64,000 nucleotides of DNA from Clostridia bacterium (GTDB lineage: Bacteria; Bacillota; Clostridia; Lachnospirales; Lachnospiraceae): assembly GCA_910575725.1 (NCBI GenBank), contig CAJTFE010000024.1:1-64000 (forward strand). Reading direction: 5' to 3'. Each line of letters begins with the position of its first letter. The first letter of the stretch is position 1. This document shows, one piece after another, positions 59,841 through 64,000 of this stretch. Under the pieces are notes generated by a model. It was not told the origin of the DNA. It did no database searches and saw only the letters and a program-made list of their open reading frames with translations. The translations under genes and the position numbers were made by a program.

Positions 59841-60872
59841 ATGTTTCATCTGTTTGAGAAAATAAATAAAAATGAAGTCTATGTGATTGCAGAAATGAGT
59901 GCAAATCATGGCGGCAGTCTTGAAAATGCGTTAGAGCTTGTCCGCCAGTCAGCAGAAGCCGGTGCTGATTGTGTGAAAATTCAGACATATACGGCAGATA
60001 CGATTACAATTGACTGTGATAATAAGTATTTTCGTATCCGTGGGGGCCTGTGGGAGGGGTATAAGCTTTATGATCTGTATACAGATGCAGGCACACCCTG
60101 GGAGTGGCAGGAACGTATCAAAATAGAATGTGAGAAATGCGGCGTGGATTTTTTGTCCACGCCCTTTGACAATACGGCGGTAGACTTCTTGGAAAAAATT
60201 CAGATAGAAGCTTATAAAATAGCCAGCTTTGAGCTGGTAGATATTCCGCTGATTGAGTATACAGCATCAAAGGGAAAACCGATGATTATTTCCTGTGGAA
60301 TGGGGAGTATAGAAGAGATACAGGATGCTCTCAGTGCTTGTCGTAAAATGGGCAACGAGAAGATTGTTTTATTAAAATGCTGCAGTGAATATCCGGCAGA
60401 CTGGTCAGATATGCATCTGGCAAGCATTACCGATATGAAACGGAGATTTCAGATACCTGTTGGACTTTCCGATCATAGTGAGGGGAGTTTAGGAGCCGTT
60501 GTTGGAGTTGCTTTGGGTGCATGTGTGGTAGAAAAGCATATTTGCCTGCCAGAGGTAGAAAGTGCGGACAGCAGCTTCAGCATGGCGGTAGATGAATTTG
60601 CACAAATGGTGAAAGATGTTCGGAATGCAAAGCTGGTCAGTGGGAATGTCCAATATGGACCGAATGAGGGAGAAAAGGGAAATGTAGCGCTTCGCCGAAG
60701 CTTGTTTGCAGTAAAAGATATCAGAGAAGGAGAGATATTTACAAAAGAAAATGTCCGGAGTATCCGGCCCGGCCAGGGTATGAAGCCAAAGCATTATCAG
60801 GAACTGCTGGGAAAGGTGGCTGCGGCAGACATAAAATGTGGGGAGCCAATCTTACTGGAGCTGATTAAATGA
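59841..60872 (+). CDS. pseI: pseudaminic acid synthase, PseI
   Basis: 343 residues. NeuB family TIM barrel: VIAEMSANHGGSLENALELVRQSAEAGADCVKIQTYTADTIT, GLWEGYKLYDLYTDAGTPWEWQ (the PseI form), DFLSTPFD, YKIASFELVDIPLI, LKCCSEYPA and PVGLSDHSEG. The C-terminal SAF (antifreeze-like) domain covers about residues 285-343 (RRSLFAVKDIREGEIFTKENVRSIRPG). It condenses PEP with the 6-deoxy sugar to form pseudaminic acid. It overlaps pseH by four bases. Confidence 0.93.
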   Translation: MFHLFEKINKNEVYVIAEMSANHGGSLENALELVRQSAEAGADCVKIQTYTADTITIDCDNKYFRIRGGLWEGYKLYDLYTDAGTPWEWQERIKIECEKCGVDFLSTPFDNTAVDFLEKIQIEAYKIASFELVDIPLIEYTASKGKPMIISCGMGSIEEIQDALSACRKMGNEKIVLLKCCSEYPADWSDMHLASITDMKRRFQIPVGLSDHSEGSLGAVVGVALGACVVEKHICLPEVESADSSFSMAVDEFAQMVKDVRNAKLVSGNVQYGPNEGEKGNVALRRSLFAVKDIREGEIFTKENVRSIRPGQGMKPKHYQELLGKVAAADIKCGEPILLELIK

Positions 60873-61393
60873 ACAGGGAAGTAAAATCTATAGAATCGGA
60901 ACGACTTATATTGCGTGAAATTAAGGAAGAGGACGCTTCAATGATTGTGCAATGGAGGGCCGTTCCGGAGGTTTATCAGTATTTTCGTTATCCGAAAGCC
61001 ATTACGGAGGAAGAGCATTTAAACTGGTATTTTAACAACTATATGCAGAATAATAACCGGATTGATTTTATGGCCATAGAGAAGACTTCCAGGAAAAAAG
61101 CAGGTATATTTAGTATCATGCGTGATGTTGAAAGTCTGTCTTGCAGTGAAATAGGATATTTGCTTGATAAGGGATTTCAAGGAAAAGGATACGCCCAGGA
61201 GGGAGTAAAAAGATTAATGCTTTTTGCTAAAGAGAATTGGAAATGTGAAGAGGCGCTTCTTGCCGTACACGAAGAAAATAAAGCTTCCCAGAGATTAGCA
61301 AGCAGGATAGGATGCAGGGAAAAATCAAGAGAGGGAAGGTTTATTTTATATCATATATGCTTAAATACATTTCAGGAGATGATAGACTGTTGA
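60869..61393 (+). CDS. pseH: UDP-4-amino-4,6-dideoxy-AltNAc N-acetyltransferase, PseH
   Basis: 174 residues, GNAT fold. ERLILREIKEEDASMIVQWRAVPEVYQYFRYP is the acceptor side. IGYLLDKGFQGKGYAQEGVKRLMLFA binds acetyl-CoA (the Q/R-x-x-G-x-G/A form), and VHEENKASQRLASRIG closes it. It acetylates the C4 amine made by PseC. Overlaps pseI (ATGA) and ends in TTGA shared with pseG. Confidence 0.88.
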   Translation: MNREVKSIESERLILREIKEEDASMIVQWRAVPEVYQYFRYPKAITEEEHLNWYFNNYMQNNNRIDFMAIEKTSRKKAGIFSIMRDVESLSCSEIGYLLDKGFQGKGYAQEGVKRLMLFAKENWKCEEALLAVHEENKASQRLASRIGCREKSREGRFILYHICLNTFQEMIDC

Positions 61394-62424
61394 GAATTGG
61401 CATACGGGCAGATGCGAATGAAAGTGTTGCCACGGGGCATGTTATGAGATGCCTTGCTATAGCAGAAGAATTGAAAAGCTTAGGGCAGAATCCCCTTTTT
61501 ATTTCCGCAGATGATTTCCCAAGGCCTCTGATTGAGCAGAGGGGATTCGATTTTGTTTCGCTGCAATCGGATTGGAAACACATGGAGAAAGGGATAGAAC
61601 AACTGCAGGCAGTTGTAGATAAATATCATATCGGATTGATGCTGGTGGATTCCTATTATGTGACAAAAGCATATTTTGAAAAAATCCATAGTTTTACCAA
61701 GGCAATGTACATCGATGACTTGGGGAAAGAGGTTTATGATGTAGATTTTGCTGTATGCTACGCAAATTATTATAAGGAATTAGAATTGGAAGAGAGGTAT
61801 CCGTCAAACGTAAGGCTGCTTCTTGGAACGAGGTATGCACCTCTTCGCAGAGAATTTTCCGATCTTCCGCCAAAAAGAATATCGCCGGAAATAAAAGAAG
61901 TGCTTGTTCTTTCCGGTGGGACTGATCCATATGATTTTTTGCTGCATTTTTCTCAAAAGCTATTAGAAAGCTCGCTTTTTGAAACATTGGAAACAATCCG
62001 GATCATATGTGGAAGGTACTATGATAAGTACGATGAACTGACAGAAAAATTTGCAGGAACCAAAAAGCTCCATTTTCATAAAGCAGTAAAGGATATAGAG
62101 AAATATATGCTTTCTGCAGATGTGGCTGTAACAGCGGCAGGCGTAACTACCTATGAACTGTGTGCGGCAGGAGTGCCAGCTATTACTTATACAATAGCAG
62201 ATAACCAAGAGGGGAATGCCAAGTCATTTCAGAAGGAAGGGATAATGGAATATGCCGGTGATTTGAGGCGTGAGCCTGTTATAGAGAGAATAACAGGGCT
62301 GCTGGATGGGAAATATCGGGATTTTTTATACCGAAACAGGGTATCGGAAGCGATGAGACAAAAGGTAGATGGAAAGGGCGCGGAACGTATTGCAAGGAAC
62401 ATCTGCCGGATATTAAGGGGATGA
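61390..62424 (+). CDS. pseG: UDP-2,4-diacetamido-2,4,6-trideoxy-altropyranose hydrolase, PseG
   Basis: 344 residues. IGIRADANESVATGHVMRCLAIAEEL is the signature N-terminus with the catalytic His in GHVMRC. VLVLSGGTDPYDFLL and VTAAGVTTYELCAAGVPAITYTIADNQEGNA form the UDP-binding half of this GT-B-like hydrolase. It frees the sugar for PseI. TTG 61390, overlapping the pseH TGA and about 10 bases after GGAG, is chosen; the ATG at 61312 would add 26 unrelated residues. Confidence 0.9.
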   Translation: MRIGIRADANESVATGHVMRCLAIAEELKSLGQNPLFISADDFPRPLIEQRGFDFVSLQSDWKHMEKGIEQLQAVVDKYHIGLMLVDSYYVTKAYFEKIHSFTKAMYIDDLGKEVYDVDFAVCYANYYKELELEERYPSNVRLLLGTRYAPLRREFSDLPPKRISPEIKEVLVLSGGTDPYDFLLHFSQKLLESSLFETLETIRIICGRYYDKYDELTEKFAGTKKLHFHKAVKDIEKYMLSADVAVTAAGVTTYELCAAGVPAITYTIADNQEGNAKSFQKEGIMEYAGDLRREPVIERITGLLDGKYRDFLYRNRVSEAMRQKVDGKGAERIARNICRILRG

Positions 62425-62431
62425 TGAAATC

Positions 62432-63394
62432 TTGCAAAAGAATTTAGATAATTTAGATAAAAAGACTATAAGCATCGTTATTCCAACGTATAACGAAGAA
62501 GATAATGTTTATTACGCATATGAAATGCTTAATCAGCTTTTTTCTGAAGAACTGCCCGATTACTCGATGAAGATTATTTTTGCAGATAATTATTCAACAG
62601 ATAGAACGAGAGAATTGATTAGGGAAATATGCAGAAAAGACAACAGAGTGGGGGCTATTTTCAACTCTACAAATGTTGGCTATGCGAGGTCGTCGTATTA
62701 CGCAATGACACAGGCGAAAGGAGATGCAGTTGTACTTCTTTCAGCAGATTTACAGGAACCGCCTGAAATTATTCCTATATTTGTGGCAGAGTGGGAAAAG
62801 GGCAGCAGAATCGTTTGTGGAATAAAAAACCATAGTAAAGAATCAAAGGTTATTTATTTTATACGCCAGAAATACTATGATTTTTTGAGGAAAACAAGTG
62901 ACACGGGACATATTGCCCAGTTTAACGGATATGCGTTGTACGATGCCTCTTTTATTGAAGTATTACGGGGAATAGAGGATCCGCTGCCGTATTTACGGGG
63001 GATCGTTGCAGAGCTGGCGCCTAAAGTGGCTTATGTGGAGTACACACAGAATAAACGCAGCTATGGAAAAACACATTATAAGTTTTGGGGGCTTTATAAT
63101 TTTGCAATGCATGGGATAACATCCAGTTCAAAGGGCATTTTGAGAATTGCAACAGTTATGGGGTTTTCATTGGCAATCATGTGTGTCATTGTTGCACTAA
63201 TCACATTTATAACAAAATTAACGCATTGGAATGACTTCGAGTTAGGCGTTGCAGCTTTGACAACAGGTCTCTTTTTTTTAGGGTCAGTGATTTTGTTTTA
63301 TTTGGGGCTAATAGGTGAATATATAGCAAACATGAATGCCCGTATTATGAAACACCCGTTGGTTGTTGAAGAAGAGCGGATCAATATGGAATAA
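62432..63394 (+). CDS. glycosyltransferase family 2, DPM1/GtrB-like
   Basis: 320 residues from TTG 62432 after AAGGGGATG. SIVIPTYNEEDNVYYAYEML, IIFADNYSTDRTRELI, VVLLSADLQEPPEIIP (metal-binding DLQ) and GKTHYKFWGLYNFAMHGITS are classical for polyprenyl-phosphate glycosyltransferases. Two C-terminal helices (about 236-262 and 270-295) anchor it. It could transfer a sugar to the lipid carrier. Confidence 0.88.
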   Translation: MQKNLDNLDKKTISIVIPTYNEEDNVYYAYEMLNQLFSEELPDYSMKIIFADNYSTDRTRELIREICRKDNRVGAIFNSTNVGYARSSYYAMTQAKGDAVVLLSADLQEPPEIIPIFVAEWEKGSRIVCGIKNHSKESKVIYFIRQKYYDFLRKTSDTGHIAQFNGYALYDASFIEVLRGIEDPLPYLRGIVAELAPKVAYVEYTQNKRSYGKTHYKFWGLYNFAMHGITSSSKGILRIATVMGFSLAIMCVIVALITFITKLTHWNDFELGVAALTTGLFFLGSVILFYLGLIGEYIANMNARIMKHPLVVEEERINME

Positions 63395-63468
63395 GCTGAA
63401 AATTAAGAGCGTATTGGAAAATAAGCTTTTAGCGGTTATTTATCGGGAAGAATATGTGGAGGTTAATG

Positions 63469-64000
63469 ATGAGCGCATCATGTAGATTTTGTGGGAAAAA
63501 ATTGTCGGATACATTTATTGACTTGGGCGTTTCACCTTTGTCTAACAGTTATATTGATTATGACAAATTAGATTATGGAGAAGTGTTTCTTCCGTTAAAA
63601 GCTAACATATGCAGAGAGTGCTTACTGGTACAATTAGATGAATATGAGTCGCCGGAAGGCATTTTTTCAGAGTATGCGTATTTGAGTTCTTATTCAGATT
63701 CATGGCTGCGGCATGCGAGAGACTATGTTGATAAAGTAAGCAAAGAGTTTGGAATTGATAAGAATTCTCAGGTTGTTGAACTTGCCAGCAACGATGGGTA
63801 TTTGCTGCAATATTTTAAGCAGATGGGAGTACCTGCCCTTGGGATTGAGCCGGCTGCAAACGTTGCTGAAGTTGCAAGGAATAAAGGCATTGATACAATT
63901 GTAGAGTTTTTTGGAAAAGAGTTAGCCTTAAAGTTAAAAATTCAAGGGATTCAAGCAGATCTTATAGTTGCGAATAATGTATTGGCTCATGTTCCCGACC
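63469..64000 (+). CDS. sugar C-methyltransferase-like protein (partial)
   Basis: The first 177 codons of a gene running off the window. The N-terminal zinc-binding segment has CRFCGKK and, about 50 residues on, CRECLL, as in the NovU/TylCIII sugar C-methyltransferases. The SAM fold follows: VVELASNDGYLLQYFKQMGVPALGIEPAANVAEVARNKGI and DLIVANNVLAHVPD. GGAGG lies 6 bases before ATG 63469. It probably methylates a 4-keto or 3-keto deoxysugar nucleotide, suggesting that a further unusual sugar pathway lies beyond the window. Confidence 0.85.
   Translation, partial: MSASCRFCGKKLSDTFIDLGVSPLSNSYIDYDKLDYGEVFLPLKANICRECLLVQLDEYESPEGIFSEYAYLSSYSDSWLRHARDYVDKVSKEFGIDKNSQVVELASNDGYLLQYFKQMGVPALGIEPAANVAEVARNKGIDTIVEFFGKELALKLKIQGIQADLIVANNVLAHVPD

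Overview
The window looks like chromosomal DNA of a spore-forming clostridium, most likely a member of the Lachnospiraceae. The grounds are an alpha/beta-type small acid-soluble spore protein, a YtvI-like sporulation membrane protein, a lone Spo0A-type DNA-binding domain, the tig-clpP-clpX-lon-engB order, DUF4364 and DUF1700 proteins, and two large tRNA arrays whose genes do not encode CCA. No rRNA, transposase, integrase, prophage or CRISPR array was seen.

Layout. 1-7.9 kb: a PilZ protein, tRNA array 1 (Glu-Met-Asp-Val-Leu-Arg), small housekeeping genes (DUF1700, a tiny Asn/Ser-rich protein, rhodanese, an RlmL-type methyltransferase, a secreted papain-like protease, XTP pyrophosphatase, a YfcE-type phosphodiesterase) and tRNA array 2 (Pro-Gly-Arg-His-Gln-Lys-Leu). 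7.9-16.3 kb: an unfamiliar surface-sugar cassette with two multi-pass membrane proteins, an NAD-dependent epimerase-like protein, two GT2 glycosyltransferases, a TIM-barrel isomerase-like protein and an FAD oxidoreductase. 16.4-35.2 kb: an orphan solute-binding lipoprotein, pyrC, an XRE regulator, a CYTH protein, a DJ-1 protein, SASP, tig-clpP-clpX-lon-engB-ytvI, a MATE exporter, DUF4364 plus a TIGR01212-type radical SAM protein on the minus strand, and an MBOAT/SGNH acyltransferase pair.

35.4-64 kb: a large capsule or surface-glycan locus behind one strong promoter. It begins with a PglF-like 4,6-dehydratase and a chain-length protein. It continues with the antiterminator LoaP, which is followed at once by an intrinsic terminator, then PglE/PglD/PglC-like enzymes (a bacillosamine-type initiating sugar). 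Next is a visibly AT-rich block of glycosyltransferases, Wzy, pyruvyl transferase, an iron-sulfur F420-dehydrogenase-like protein, a deacetylase and a Wzx/MurJ-like flippase. The locus ends with a complete pseudaminic acid pathway (PseB, C, F, I, H, G) carrying extra genes: an aldo/keto reductase, a FemAB-like acyltransferase split at a 10-G tract, a methyltransferase and a class III aminotransferase.

Three signals stand out beyond the genes. (1) A family of about 105-130 bp hairpin elements sits directly before + strand genes and supplies or abuts the ribosome binding site; the stem sequences differ between copies but stay complementary within each copy. (2) Two 220-bp palindromes share a core but have private, internally complementary outer arms. 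(3) The poly-G tract at 56911-56920 has the form of a phase-variation switch in the pseudaminic acid locus. All assignments rest on reading motifs in the sequence; no database search was run.
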